64,000 nucleotides of DNA, taken from positions 868,001-932,000 of the forward strand of contig NZ_CP194857.1 of assembly GCF_051020515.1 (NCBI RefSeq), read 5' to 3'. Below the pieces are notes generated by a model. That model worked only from the letters and a program-made list of their open reading frames with translations, was not told where the DNA came from and did no database searches. Position numbers and translations under genes: made by a program. Of this stretch, positions 1 through 10,182 are shown in pieces; the stretch's first letter is position 1; each line of letters begins with the position of its first letter. Source of the stretch: CALKWS01 sp051020515. GTDB taxonomy: Bacteria; Actinomycetota; Actinomycetes; Actinomycetales; Beutenbergiaceae.

Positions 1-2524
1 TTCGTGCGTGCCCGATCCCACCTCCCGTTCGGCCTCGCCCGGGAGCGCCACTGTGGCGGAGGTGTTCGGCGGCACCGTGGCGCGCACCGTGAGCATCCCG
101 TCCCGGACGACCCATCCCGCCTCGGCCATCCCGTAGGGCGTCTCCACGCGAGCCGAGGCGTCGTCGATGCCGGCGACGGGAGTCGGGGCGATCCGGATTC
201 GGCGGTAACCCGGAGCCGCCGGGGCCAGACCGGCCAGGCACCGGTAGAGCCAGTCCGCCACCGCTCCGAAGGCGTAGTGGTTGAAGGAGGTCATCTGGCC
301 CGGGTTGATCGTGCCGTCCGGAAGCATGGAGTCCCAGCGTTCCCAGATGGTGGTCGCCCCCATCGTGACGGCATAGAGCCAGGATGGCACCGAAGTCTGC
401 AGCAGCAGCCGCCCAGCCGTGTCAGCGTGCCCGGTCCTCGTCAGGGCGTCGCAGATGATCGGGGTACCCACGAAACCGGTGCGGATAGTATCGCCCGCTT
501 CTGCCACCAACTCGGCCAGCCGATCTCCCATCGCCTGGCGCGCCTCGCCGTCGACCAGCTCGTAGCAGATCGCCATCGAGTAGGCCGTCTGGGTATCCGA
601 GGTCAACCGATGCCCAGGGACTGAGTACTCGGCGAGGAACGCCTGCCGGGCCCGCTCAGCCAGGTCGGCGTAGCGGGATGCCCCGTCGGCGTCACCGAGC
701 AGCTCGGCGGTCTCGGCCACGATCCGGGCCGAGCGGATCAGGTGCGCGCTGGCCACCAGGTCCTTCTCCGTCTTGGCGTCGCCGGGGCTCTCCGGCGGGG
801 CGTCCGGGTCCAGCCAGTCGCCGAACTGGAAGTCGCCCTGCCACAGCAGGTTCTCCCCGGCCCGCTCGGCCATGACGTCCACCCAGGCGCGCATGGAGGG
901 GTACTGCTCGGCCAGTGCGCGCCGGTCGTCGAAGCGCTCGGCCAGCACCGTCGGCACCACCGTGGCCGCATCACCCCAGGCGGCTGCGGGACGCCCGCCA
1001 TCGGGAAGCACCTGGGGCACCACGAACGGGCACACCCCGCCCAGGCCTCGTTGCTCGGCGGCCACGTCCTTCAGCCAGGCAGCCAGGAACGCACCGGAGT
1101 CGAACAACGTGGTGGCGGTGGGGCTGAACACCTGGATGTCCCCGGTCCAACCCAGCCGCTCATCGCGCTGGGGGCAGTCGGTGGGAATGGACAGGAAGTT
1201 GCCCCGCATCCCCCACACCACGTTCTCGTGCAGTCGGTTCACCCGCTCATCGGAGCACTCGAACCACCCCGTGCGACGCATATCGCTGTGGACGACGACG
1301 GCGGTCAGGGCGCTCGGGTCGAGCTCGCCGGGCCACCCGCTCACCTCGGCGTAGCGGAACCCGTGGAAGGTGAACTGCGGCTCGAAGACGTCGTGGCCGC
1401 CGGAGAGCACGAACTCATCAGTCGCCTTGGCATGCCGCAGCGGGCGCACACCCAACTCGCCGTGCTCCAGCACCTCGGCGTGGCGCAGGGAGATGACGTG
1501 CCCGGGCTCTCCCTGCACCTGCACCCGTACCCAGCCCACGAGGTTCTGCCCGAAGTCCACCACCGTCTTGCCGGACGGGGTGGTCAGCACCTCCCGGACG
1601 GGGAGTTCATCGGTGCGACGCACCGGTTCACTACTCATCGGCTCCGGCACCACACCTCGCTCCGGCGCACCGCCACGGCCGGCCAGCCACCGTCGTCGAA
1701 GCCGGGCCGGTCCCAGCCCGACAGCTGGCGGCGGGCATCGATGCGCTCGCCGTCGTAGATTCCGCTGTGCACCACCGGGCCCTCGGCTGCGCCGCGCCAC
1801 TGCGAATCGGTGCTGAGCACCTCCGTGCGGCCGTCCAGGTACTGCAGGTGCAACTGGGCGGCGACGGCCGGCTGGTCACCGTAGAAGGCTCGGCCCTCGC
1901 CGTGGAACCCGAACTTCTCGGTGAACCAGCCGCCGGCGAACCTGATGCCGATGGCATTACGTCCGGTGCTGAGCAAGTCGGTGACGTCGGTTGCCTCGTG
2001 TTCGATCCGGTACTGGTAACTCGTCCACCCCGGCTTGAGCACGTCCGTGTCGACGTCGCTGCCGTTGACCGAGACCTGGTAGACGCCCTGGGCGGTGGCG
2101 TACAGGGTGGCGGACGCGAGATCACCGTTCACCTCGAACTCCCGCCGCACCAGCCGGGGCACGCCTCACCGACCGGCTCGGCCAGGCCGACGAACTCGGC
2201 CCGCCACTCCCCCTCACCCAGGAACACCGCACGCACGGTGACCGGCTCACTCCATGGTGAGAACTCGCCGTCGCCGCCCCGTACCCGCACCTCCACCGCG
2301 TGCCGACCGTGGGGCTGCAGGGGCGCGAACGGCCATTCCACGAAGACCGACTCCGCGCCGTCGAGCTCCACCACGTGCTCGGCGTCCAGTCGCACCTCGG
2401 CACCGGCCTGGTTCCAGTTCGGCACGTCGGTGCGCACCGTCCAGGACAGGCGCGGGGTCGAGGTGTCGGCGTAGTGGCCGTCCCGGCGGCGTTCGATGCG
2501 GACAGATAGAACCTCAATGGACAT
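1..2524 (-). CDS. Alpha-L-rhamnosidase, GH78 (two frameshifts, 3' end cut by window edge)
   Basis: Hydrolyses terminal alpha-L-rhamnose from rhamnogalacturonan or glycoside oligosaccharides. The N-terminal beta-sandwich (start MSIEVLSVRIERR) runs in one frame to about 2155. A second frame covers LVRREFEVNGDLASATLY to about 1660, and a third carries VDFGQNLVGW and the (alpha/alpha)6 barrel with the GH78 signature DCPQRDERLGWTGD, which holds the catalytic acidic residues, then QFGDWLDP. Each junction needs one base to restore a continuous protein of about 840 residues. Only a few C-terminal residues lie beyond position 1. There is no signal peptide, so the enzyme should act in the cytoplasm. 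It is the last gene of an operon with a sugar ABC importer, 87 bp after the permease, which suggests it processes the imported substrate. Family assignment is firm; the exact substrate is inferred. Confidence 0.9.
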
Positions 2525-2611
2525 CGTCGTGATGCTCGCTTCCTTGCTTGCTTGCTGAAGATCCGGAGTGGGGGCGGACGCGCCCGGCGCGCCGCGCTGG
2601 GGATAGTGAGT

Positions 2612-3442
2612 TCAGCCCTTGACCGCCCCCGATGTCATGCCGGCGACGATCTGGCGGTTGAAGAAGATGTACATGACCAGCGGGGGGATCGTGATCAGCA
2701 GGGTGTTGGCGAAGAGCAGGTTCCACTGTGTGGCCGCCTGCTGCTGCATCAGGTTGAAGAGCGTCAACTGGACCGTGGCATTGCGCTCGCCCGGCAGGAA
2801 GTAGAGGGGGTTGACGAAGTCGTTGAAGACATTGACCGCCTGCACGACGATCACGGTGATCACGGTGGGCTTCATCAACGGCAGGATCACCGTGAAGAAC
2901 AGCCGTACCGGGCCGGACCCGTCGATCACCGCGGCCTCATCCAACTCTCTCGGGATGGTGCCGACGAACGCCCGGAACAACAGGATGCAGAAGGAGATCC
3001 CGAAGGTGGCCTGCACCAGCACCAGCCCCGGCATGGTGCGAAACAGACCCAGCGCCTGCAGCAGCCACACCGTGGGCACCACGGCCGGCGGCACGATCAG
3101 ACCGGCCAGGACGAAGAAGTTCACCACCGGGTTGATCTTGCTCACCCGCCGCTGCAGCACGTACCCCACCATCGCCGAGACGATCACCATCAGGGTCACT
3201 GCGGCGACGGTGATGATCGTGCTGTTGACGAAGGCCCGCAGCACGACGCCGTTGCGCATCGTGAGCACCTCGATCAGGTTCTCCACGAACGCCATCTGCT
3301 CCGGCCAGGAGAACTCCAACCGGGAGGCCTCGGCGGGGGTCTTCATCGCCTGCAGGATCACGAACACGAACGGCACCAGGAAGATGATCAACGAGGCGAC
3401 GATCGCGACGATGCCGCCGGTCCACTTGCGTGCCGACCTCAT
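2612..3442 (-). CDS. Carbohydrate ABC transporter permease (MalG type)
   Basis: Inner-membrane subunit of a CUT1-type sugar importer, 276 residues with about six hydrophobic segments. The cytoplasmic EAA loop is visible as DEAAVIDGSGPVRLFFTVIL, the site that docks to the ATPase. The C-terminus GMTSGAVKG is typical of MalG-like subunits. The start overlaps the end of the upstream permease by 4 bp (ATGA), so the two are translationally coupled. No ATPase gene is present in the window, so the transporter probably shares a housekeeping MsiK-like ATPase, as is common in actinomycetes (inference). Confidence 0.93.
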   Translation of the reverse strand: MRSARKWTGGIVAIVASLIIFLVPFVFVILQAMKTPAEASRLEFSWPEQMAFVENLIEVLTMRNGVVLRAFVNSTIITVAAVTLMVIVSAMVGYVLQRRVSKINPVVNFFVLAGLIVPPAVVPTVWLLQALGLFRTMPGLVLVQATFGISFCILLFRAFVGTIPRELDEAAVIDGSGPVRLFFTVILPLMKPTVITVIVVQAVNVFNDFVNPLYFLPGERNATVQLTLFNLMQQQAATQWNLLFANTLLITIPPLVMYIFFNRQIVAGMTSGAVKG

Positions 3443-4410
3443 CGCTCCACCGCCTTGCGGTTGATGATGATCGTGATCGGCACCATGATCGCGGTCACGG
3501 TGAGGAACAGGACCACGTTCCCGGCGGTGGAGAGACCGTAGAAGCCGGCCTGGTACTGCTTGTAGATGACTGAGGCGATCACATCGGAGGCGAAGCCCGG
3601 GCCACCACCGGTGGTGGCCCAGATGAGATCGAACGTGCGCAGCCCACCGATGAGGGACAGGATGATCACGGTCCCGGTCGCCGGCATCACCAGCGACAAC
3701 GTGATCCGTCGGAACTGCTGCCAGGCGCCCGCCCCATCAATCTGGGCTGCCTCGTAGTACTCCCGCGGGATGGCTACCAGGCCGGCGATGTAGATCAGGG
3801 TCGCGATGCCCAGACCCTTCCAGATGTCCACTCCGGCAATGGTCAGCAGCGCGATGTTCGGGTCGGTGAACCAACCCGGGCCGTCGATCCCCACGGCCGC
3901 CAGGATGGAGTTGACCATGCCGTCGAAGGGATCCAGTAGTGCGGTGAACATCACGCCCACCCCGATGGTGGACACCAGCACCGGGAAGAACACCACCGAG
4001 CGCAGGTAGCCCCGGGCCAAGATGTTCGAGACCAGGAGCACCCCGAGGGCCAGTCCGATCACCACCTTCGCACCCGAGGTGGTGACCCCGAAGATGAAGG
4101 TGTTGATGAACCCTTGGCGCAACTGGGGCTCGGTGAAGAACCGCACGTAGTTCTCCATCCCGATGAACTCCGAGCTGAACAGTGTCCAGCGGGTCAGGCT
4201 GAAGTAGAAGGAGGCGAAGGTCGGGATGGCGAAGAAGACGACGTACAGCAGCCCTGCGGGCAGGTAGAACCACATCGGATAGGCGTGGCGCCACACACCC
4301 GATGACCGGCCCCGGCCGGCCTCCCCGGCCGGCCTCGGCACGCGCCCCCTGGTCCAGGAGCGTCGCGTCTCGGCCGCCGGGGTGCCCGGGCGGGTCCCCG
4401 CAGTACTCAC
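3439..4410 (-). CDS. Carbohydrate ABC transporter permease (MalF type)
   Basis: Partner permease of the CUT1 importer, 323 residues. A basic, proline-rich cytoplasmic N-terminus of about 45 residues precedes the first membrane segment (FYLPAGLLYVVFFAIPTFASF). The EAA loop reads EYYEAAQIDGAGAWQQFRRI. The start codon overlaps the stop of the binding-protein gene (ATGA), and its own stop overlaps the next permease, so binding protein, MalF and MalG subunits form one tightly packed operon. The substrate is not readable from the sequence; the downstream GH78 gene suggests a rhamnose-containing oligosaccharide. Confidence 0.93.
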   Translation of the reverse strand: MSTAGTRPGTPAAETRRSWTRGRVPRPAGEAGRGRSSGVWRHAYPMWFYLPAGLLYVVFFAIPTFASFYFSLTRWTLFSSEFIGMENYVRFFTEPQLRQGFINTFIFGVTTSGAKVVIGLALGVLLVSNILARGYLRSVVFFPVLVSTIGVGVMFTALLDPFDGMVNSILAAVGIDGPGWFTDPNIALLTIAGVDIWKGLGIATLIYIAGLVAIPREYYEAAQIDGAGAWQQFRRITLSLVMPATGTVIILSLIGGLRTFDLIWATTGGGPGFASDVIASVIYKQYQAGFYGLSTAGNVVLFLTVTAIMVPITIIINRKAVER

Positions 4411-5716
4411 CAGCCGTCGAGGCCGAGCTGGCGGGCTTGGTTCACCACGTCGTCGTCGTAGTAGGCCGCCGCGTCCTCAGCCGAACGGATGCCGGAGCCG
4501 ACCTCGACCATGATGTGCTCCAGGTTCGGGCCCTTCACCGGGGACAGGAATTCCAGCGCCGGTGCCGTACGGCCCTCATCGACGTACTGCTCCAGGTCGG
4601 TCAGGATCGGCGCGGCATCCGAGGGCAGGTCACAGGTGCCCGGGAAGGGCCCGGCGATCGAGAGGTACTCCGCCTTGAGTTCACACCCTGTGTCGGAGGT
4701 GATGAAGGCCACGAAGTCCTTGGCCGCTTCCAGTTCGGCGCCCTCGGTGGTCTGCGGGATGTAGATGCCGGCGGCCTGCCAGATGGTGGCCTGGGTGTGC
4801 TCGGCCTCCTGCGCCGGGATCGCGAAGAAGCCGATGTCCTCCAGTGCCTCGGGGTTGTCCTGGCGCACGTGCGTGATCAGGTTGGACAGCATCGGGTAGT
4901 GCACCCCGTCGCGCTCGGCGAGCATCCGGGCGCCGTCGGCATCGGTGGCCGAGGGGAAGTTCTCGTTGAAGTAGCCGGCCTCGTAGACCTCCTCGTGGTT
5001 CCGGAAGGCCTGCACGGCGGGCTCATCGGCGTACTTGCGGTTGTTCGCCGTGTACTCCTCCGCCCAGTCCGGGTCCATCGAGTCCACGTTCGCGAAGTCG
5101 GCGAGGACGAAGAGCTGGGAGGTGTAGGTCGAGCCGTAGGTCTGGATCACCGGGGTCATCCCCGCCTCGGCGATCACCTCGTTGTTCTCCATGAACTCAT
5201 CCCAGGTCTGGGGGACCTCGAGGCCGAGTTCGTCGTAGACGGCGCGGTTATAGATGATGCCGCCCCCGAAGGTGGCGCCCCAGGCGTTGCCGTAGGTGCC
5301 GTTCTCGGTGCTGACGGTGTTGACGAACTCCTCGTCCAACTCCGCCACCCACGGCTGATCGCTCAGGTCCACGAGCATCTGATCGGGATTGAGCGCCTGG
5401 AAGAGCGACCCGCTGTTGTAGATGAACACGTCCGCCATCTCCTCGGTGGAGAGTCGCGTCTTGACGATGTTGTCGCCGTCGCCACCCCCGGGACGGGAGT
5501 CGACCGAGATGGTGACATCTGGGTTGTCGGCGGTGAAGGCCTCGACCAGCGCATCGGCCAGCGCGATGGTGTGGGGCTGGTTGTCGACCAGGAAGTCGAT
5601 CTCCACCGGCCCGTCTCCTGCTGCGCTGCCCGAACATGCGGCCAGAACCAGCCGGCCGAAAGACCGGCGCTGAGTGCGATGAGAGTTCTCTTGTTGTTCT
5701 GCAACGTTGCAGTCAT
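4407..5716 (-). CDS. Extracellular sugar-binding lipoprotein of ABC importer (frameshift in signal peptide)
   Basis: Family 1 solute-binding protein that captures the sugar outside the cell and delivers it to the two permeases downstream. The start at 5716 (MTATLQNNKRTLIALSAGL) has an AGGAAG ribosome-binding site 5 nt upstream. The signal peptide runs in one frame and the lipobox LVLAACSGS in another, so a one-base indel lies near 5655. Repaired length is about 436 residues, normal for the family. The mature part contains TWDEFMENNEVIAEAGMTPV and a C-terminal helix region typical of these proteins. An alternative reading frame start further upstream gives a protein without a usable signal peptide and was not chosen. 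Confidence 0.88.
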
Positions 5717-5757
5717 TGGACTTCCTTTCGCGGATCCCCGTCATCGGGGGTGTTCAC

Positions 5758-5787
5758 ACGCTAGGTTGAATCCATTCAGGCTGGCAA
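5758..5787 (-). promoter_or_regulatory. Promoter with LacI-type operator for the rhamnosidase/ABC operon
   Basis: On the minus strand TTGCCA (5782-5787) and TAGCGT (5758-5763) are spaced by 18 bp and fit a vegetative -35/-10 pair. The spacer holds TGAATCCATTCA on the plus strand (5767-5778), a 5+2+5 inverted repeat resembling LacI/GalR operators. The binding-protein start codon is 42 bp downstream. The same arrangement occurs at 13740-13769, so one regulator, most simply the LacI protein encoded at 14070-15083, may control both. Confidence 0.6.
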
Positions 5788-5790
5788 GAG

Positions 5791-5842
5791 GTGACCCAGG
5801 TCACGATTCGCCCGAAATCGTTTTCGTTGCTGAATCGTTACA
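5791..5842. promoter_or_regulatory. Additional inverted repeat and operator-like half site
   Basis: Just upstream of the promoter lies GTGACCCAGGTCAC (5791-5804), an inverted repeat with 6-bp arms and a 2-bp centre, followed by TGAATCGTTACA (5831-5842), which matches one half of the LacI-type site near 13750. The region 5717-5875 has no coding potential that I can support. These could be sites for a second regulator or auxiliary LacI sites; function is inferred from symmetry only. Confidence 0.4.
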
Positions 5843-5875
5843 ACTAGCCTGGGTCGGGCGCCCGGCCGACGCTGG

Positions 5876-8570
5876 TCAGGCCGCCGGCCCGTGCCCTGCG
5901 TCGAGCCGGTGCCCGATCAGGGCCAGATTCTGGATCGCCGCGAGGCTGGACTGCGCCGCGTCATTGGTGGAGATGAACACCTCGCTGACCTCCGTGAGCA
6001 CCTCCGGCGGGCTGATCGTGCGCACCGGCCCCAGGTCCATCGGGGTGTGCTCACCACCGGAGCGGTACGCCGCCCAGGCCCGGTCGGCCATGGTCTCATC
6101 ACCGAGCCGGTGCGCCGCGTAGGCGAGCAGCCGGGAGTGCCACTGCGGGAATGTTGTTACCGCTCAGCTCCGTCCCCACCTCGGCCACCTGCTCGCCAGG
6201 GTCGGCCAGGTAGAGCCGGCAGTACTGCAGCCAGGCCTGCTCGAACCCGGGCACCTCCACCAGGTCGATCAACTCCGAGCAGATCTCCACCAACCCGAAG
6301 ATCGCCGAGAGGTGCGAGACCGCCACCTCACGCGCCGGGCCGGTGAAGCGCCCGGTGTCCAGGTCGTAGAAGGCTTCCCCGTGCAGGAACCCGTTCGGGA
6401 GGGCCCCGATGTCGGCCATCGTGCCCAGGAGCCGGTCCCTGGCGGCGACATCTCCGGCGATCTCCCAGTTCGCCAACCACGTCGCGGCCAGGGCGCCCCA
6501 GTCGGTGCCCAGTCCCACCCGTAGCCGGTTCCGGTCCAGCGGTGCGGCGTCGTCGTCGCCGTGCAGTTTCCGGGTCGGTTCCAGCACGGCCAGGGCCGCG
6601 TCGCTGTCGGCCTTGTCCAGCAGCAGGTCGCGCGAGTGCTCATCGGCGGTGAGGAAGTAGTGCGGACGGCGAAAGGCCGGGGACCCGATGCGCACCTGCT
6701 TGGCGCTGCAGCCCCAGTGCTGCACGTTGTGCCGGGTGCCCAGGCCGCGGTGCTCGCCGCAGTGGTACACGTCCACGTCCCCGGTGTGCCGGGCCATCGC
6801 CTCTGCCATCCGGAACACATCGGCCCGGCCGGTGCGCAGGAACATCGACCACAGCCACAGGTCGGTGGCCAGTTCGGAGTTGTCCCAGGCGTAGCCGCCC
6901 ACGTCGTACTTCCAGGTGTGCCGGTCGAAGTCGTAGGAGTGCATGACGTCGCCGTAGTTCCAGAACCCGTACCAGGACCGCTCCTCGGCCTGGGTCAGGT
7001 AGAAGTCCACGATCGCGGTGAGCCGCTCCTCCAACTCCGCGCGGGCAGGGCTGGAGTGGTCCGCAACGTCCCAGTCCCCGAACACCCCGGCCCGGGCCAG
7101 CGCCTGCGGGGTGGGCACCAGCCGGGGGCGCTGCCCGGCGTGGGCCGCGTCGGCGGTCAGCGTCGTCAGGTCCGGGGTGGCGGGGTAGGCGACGACGTCC
7201 AACTCGTGGGTGCGGGCGATCCCGTGGGCGCTGCCCAGGCCGGGCTCGTAGTCCTCGTAGGTGATCTCCAGCGCCTCGAGTTGTTGGGGGTAGGTCTCCT
7301 GACCGAGGCCGTCGTGGTAGAAGCGCAGGTCCATCGGGTCCGCGTCCGGGGACCACAGCCACACGGTCACCTCACCGGAGTCGGTGTCGGCGCCGCGCAG
7401 GTCGATGCCGGTGGGGTGGGACTGCCAGAAGTCGGTCAATCCCACACCGAGGCCACCATCGATATCACCCAGGTAGGCGAACCCGGCGGCGCGATCCCCG
7501 TGGGCCACGTCGATCCAGGGCCGGTCGGCGGCGGTGCGCTTGGCGATCGAGTACCCCTGCGGGCCGAGTTGCCGCAGGGTGTAGTCCGGCCAGCGCGGCA
7601 CCCACGTGAGCAGGTCCCCCACGTCGCGTTGCCACTCTTGCGGGTCCGGCGTGGGCCGGCCCTGCACCTGCGCCCGGCGGACCTGTTCACCGGGGTCGCG
7701 GCGCAGCCCGGTCAGGCCCTGGACCGCCTCGCGAAGCACCCCCTGCTGCGCCCCGACGAAGCGGACGTGCCGGTCGTGGCACGCGGCCCGCAACGGCACC
7801 GCGAAGCGAACCCCGAGGGCGGCGAGGAAGTCCTGCCCCGGATCGCCGTCATAGGTGAAGGTATGCACCATCCGGAAGGTGCGCGCCCCGGCGGTGAAGT
7901 ACAGCCGCACCGTGAACGGCAGCCAGGCACGGCGCTGCTCCCCGGGCCCGGCCTCATCCCGGACCTGGTCCCGGTGGCGTCCGCGTAGCGTCAGGACCGC
8001 ACGGACCGGCCCGTCCTGTTCCACCTCGACCTCGGTGTGGTGCCCGACGGCGTCGGTCCGGTCGCGGTGGGCAGGTTCGGGGTGGTCCTGGCGTGCTGAG
8101 ACCAGGTGCGCACCGGTGGCGACCAGGCGCTCGTCCACGTGCACCGCGCCGACCAGCGCGGCCCCCGAGCGGGGCACCACCACCCGCAACGGGCCGGTGT
8201 GCACCACGATTTCGTCGGCGCCCGGCTCGATGCGCACCGTGGCGCGTTCAGCAGCCGGATCCGGACTCGCCGGGGCAGGGCCGGCGGCGCCTCCCTGCTC
8301 CCCCGCGGTGACCACCCGGTAGGCCGCGGCCGGTGCCGCGGTACTGCCCAGTGCGATGCCCGCCCACTTGACCGACCCGTCCGGCCACGTGGCAAGGGGC
8401 CACGTCTGCGCCGGGACCGGTGCACCGTCGTCGTCGATCACCGCGAGCCCCTCCGGGGCCGGCACCGCCCCCCGTGGCAGTGGCACACCCAGGGTCGCGC
8501 CCGCCGGCAACCTGGCCGGTGCCGCATCGTCGAGCCAACGCAACGGTACGTCCACGTGCTGGATGGTCAT
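5876..8570 (-). CDS. Exo-rhamnogalacturonan lyase-like protein (YetA/PcRGLX type; frameshift near the 3' end)
   Basis: Resembles the large YetA/PcRGLX-like proteins built from an N-terminal beta domain and an (alpha/alpha)6 toroid; characterised members release disaccharides from rhamnogalacturonan by beta-elimination. Visible landmarks are LPDGSVKWAGIAL-like residues near the start (WPDGSVKWAG), YGFWNYGDVMHSYDFDRHTWKYD in the toroid, and HNVQHWGCS. The start at 8570 (MTIQHVDVPLRW) overlaps the upstream stop as ATGA. The main frame ends at 6099 with an unrelated tail, while the other frame continues QWHSRLLAYAAHRLGDETM to a stop at 5876, so one base is wrong near 6150. Repaired length is about 897 residues, normal for the family. 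No signal peptide. Enzymatic activity is inferred from family and neighbours. Confidence 0.83.
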
Positions 8571-9229
8571 GGACTCACTCCCCATTTCCCGATCGGTTCA
8601 TGCTGGTCATCCAGGCCCTGCAGGGCACGTAGATGCTGGGCCACGTACCCGGCCACCGCACGTGCACCGGCGAGGCCGAAGTGTGTGGTGTCGCGTTCGC
8701 CGCCCTCGGGCACCGCGTGCGGGAACAGGTCGGCACAGCCCTGCTCTCCCAGCCACGTGTACAGCCACCGGGTGAATGCGGTCAGGTCGATCACGGGGGC
8801 GTTCAGCTGGTCGCCCAGAGTTCGCACCGCGGCGGGGTAGCCGCCGTGAGAGACGCGCAGGTCGCGGTCGTCGTCGAACAGGCACCGCTCGGCGCTGGTG
8901 ACCAGCACCGGTCGACCGCCGGCGGCGCGGACCTGCTCGACGAACCGAGCCAGGTTGTTCCGGTAGCCGCCCGCCGCGGCCAGTTCGGTCTCCTTCTGGT
9001 CGTTGTGCCCGAACTGGATCACCACGAGATCACCGGGCTTGATCGCCGCGAGGGTGTCCGCCCAGCGCCCTTCTGCTTCGAAGGAGGCGGTGGTGGCCCC
9101 GCCGACGGCGCGGTTGTGCACCGGCTGGGTCATGAATTCGTGCAGCACGCCGCCCCAACCGATCACACCCGTACCGTCCAGGGGCCCCGGGGCCACGGTG
9201 GAGTCCCCGGCCAGGTGAATCGAGTTCAC
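8567..9229 (-). CDS. Rhamnogalacturonan acetylesterase, SGNH/GDSL hydrolase (YesT/YesY-like)
   Basis: Removes acetyl groups from rhamnogalacturonan so that lyases can act. The 220-residue protein shows all SGNH blocks: nucleophile Ser in GDSTVAPG, Gly in block II (NRAVGGATT), Asn in FGHNDQ, and the Asp-His pair in RDTTHFG near the C-terminus. No signal peptide is present, implying action on imported oligosaccharides. Its start overlaps the stop of the upstream permease by 4 bp and its stop overlaps the start of the lyase gene, so importer, esterase and lyase are co-translated. Confidence 0.88.
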   Translation of the reverse strand: MNSIHLAGDSTVAPGPLDGTGVIGWGGVLHEFMTQPVHNRAVGGATTASFEAEGRWADTLAAIKPGDLVVIQFGHNDQKETELAAAGGYRNNLARFVEQVRAAGGRPVLVTSAERCLFDDDRDLRVSHGGYPAAVRTLGDQLNAPVIDLTAFTRWLYTWLGEQGCADLFPHAVPEGGERDTTHFGLAGARAVAGYVAQHLRALQGLDDQHEPIGKWGVSP

Positions 9230-10182
9230 CCCTTCACGCTGCCGATCAGAATGCCCTTGGCGAAGTGCTTCTGCAGGAACGGGTAGGCCAGCAGCACCGG
9301 AATGGTGGCCACGATGATGACGGCGAACTTGATGCCCTCGACCGGGGGCGGCACGTCGGTGGCCAGGTCGTCAGCGGTCAGCGAGGCCGCGGCGGTCACC
9401 TGGCGCAGCACCATCTGCAGGGTCCACATCGACTGGTCGGAGAGGTAGAGCAACGGGGACATGTAGTCGTTCCAGATCCCCACGGCGTAGAACAGCCCGA
9501 AGGTGGCCAGCACCGGTTTGGATAGCGGTGCGATCACGCTGCGCAGGATTCGCAGTTCGTTGGCGCCGTCGATCTTGGCCGACTCCTCCAACTCATCGGG
9601 CAACTGTTGGAAGAAGTTCTTGATGATGATCAGGCTGAAGGGGTTGATCGCCATCGGCAGGATCAGTGCCCAGTAGGTGTTCAACATGCCCAGGTCCCGC
9701 ACCACGAGGAAGGTGGGGATCATGCCGGCGCTGAAGACCATGGTGAAGACCACCAGCGACAAGATGGTGCGCCGGCCCGGAAGGTCCACCTTCGACAGCG
9801 GGTAGGCCATCAGCGCGGTCAGGACCAGCTGGATCAGCGTGCCCACCCCGGTGACCACCACGGTGGTGATGAAGGAGCGCACGAACGCCCGCGAACCCAG
9901 GATCGACTCGTACGAGGTGGTGATGAACTCGCTCGGCCACAAGAAGAAGGGCCGGGTGGTGATCTCGTACTCGGTGGCGAAGGACCCGGCCAGCACGTAC
10001 AGGAACGGCAGGATCGCGACCGACCCCACGACGAGCAGGAAGGCGCCGTTGAAAACGTCGAAGACCTTCCCGGCCCGGGTGTTGAACCGGTACCGCTGTT
10101 TGTTGGCGCGTGGGCGCTGCGGCACCGCCGGCGAGGTGTCGTGCTCTGCGGGCAGCGTGACGGGGGTGGAGTGCAGTGCCAT
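9226..10182 (-). CDS. ABC transporter permease, LplC/YtcP type
   Basis: Second membrane subunit of the oligosaccharide importer. The start MALHSTPVTLPAEH at 10182 overlaps the previous stop as TGATG and removes a long spurious N-terminal extension that is open in frame as far as 11052. The 318-residue protein has about six membrane segments, the EAA loop DELEESAKIDGANELRILRS and the C-terminus KHFAKGILIGSVKG characteristic of the LplC/YtcP branch. That branch typically imports large pectin- or glycan-derived oligosaccharides. Confidence 0.92.
   Translation of the reverse strand: MALHSTPVTLPAEHDTSPAVPQRPRANKQRYRFNTRAGKVFDVFNGAFLLVVGSVAILPFLYVLAGSFATEYEITTRPFFLWPSEFITTSYESILGSRAFVRSFITTVVVTGVGTLIQLVLTALMAYPLSKVDLPGRRTILSLVVFTMVFSAGMIPTFLVVRDLGMLNTYWALILPMAINPFSLIIIKNFFQQLPDELEESAKIDGANELRILRSVIAPLSKPVLATFGLFYAVGIWNDYMSPLLYLSDQSMWTLQMVLRQVTAAASLTADDLATDVPPPVEGIKFAVIIVATIPVLLAYPFLQKHFAKGILIGSVKG

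Noticed and set aside
4302..6122. Long plus-strand open frame opposite the binding protein
   Set aside because: It is the antisense shadow of a well-supported binding-protein gene and has low-complexity Gly/Val/Arg composition.
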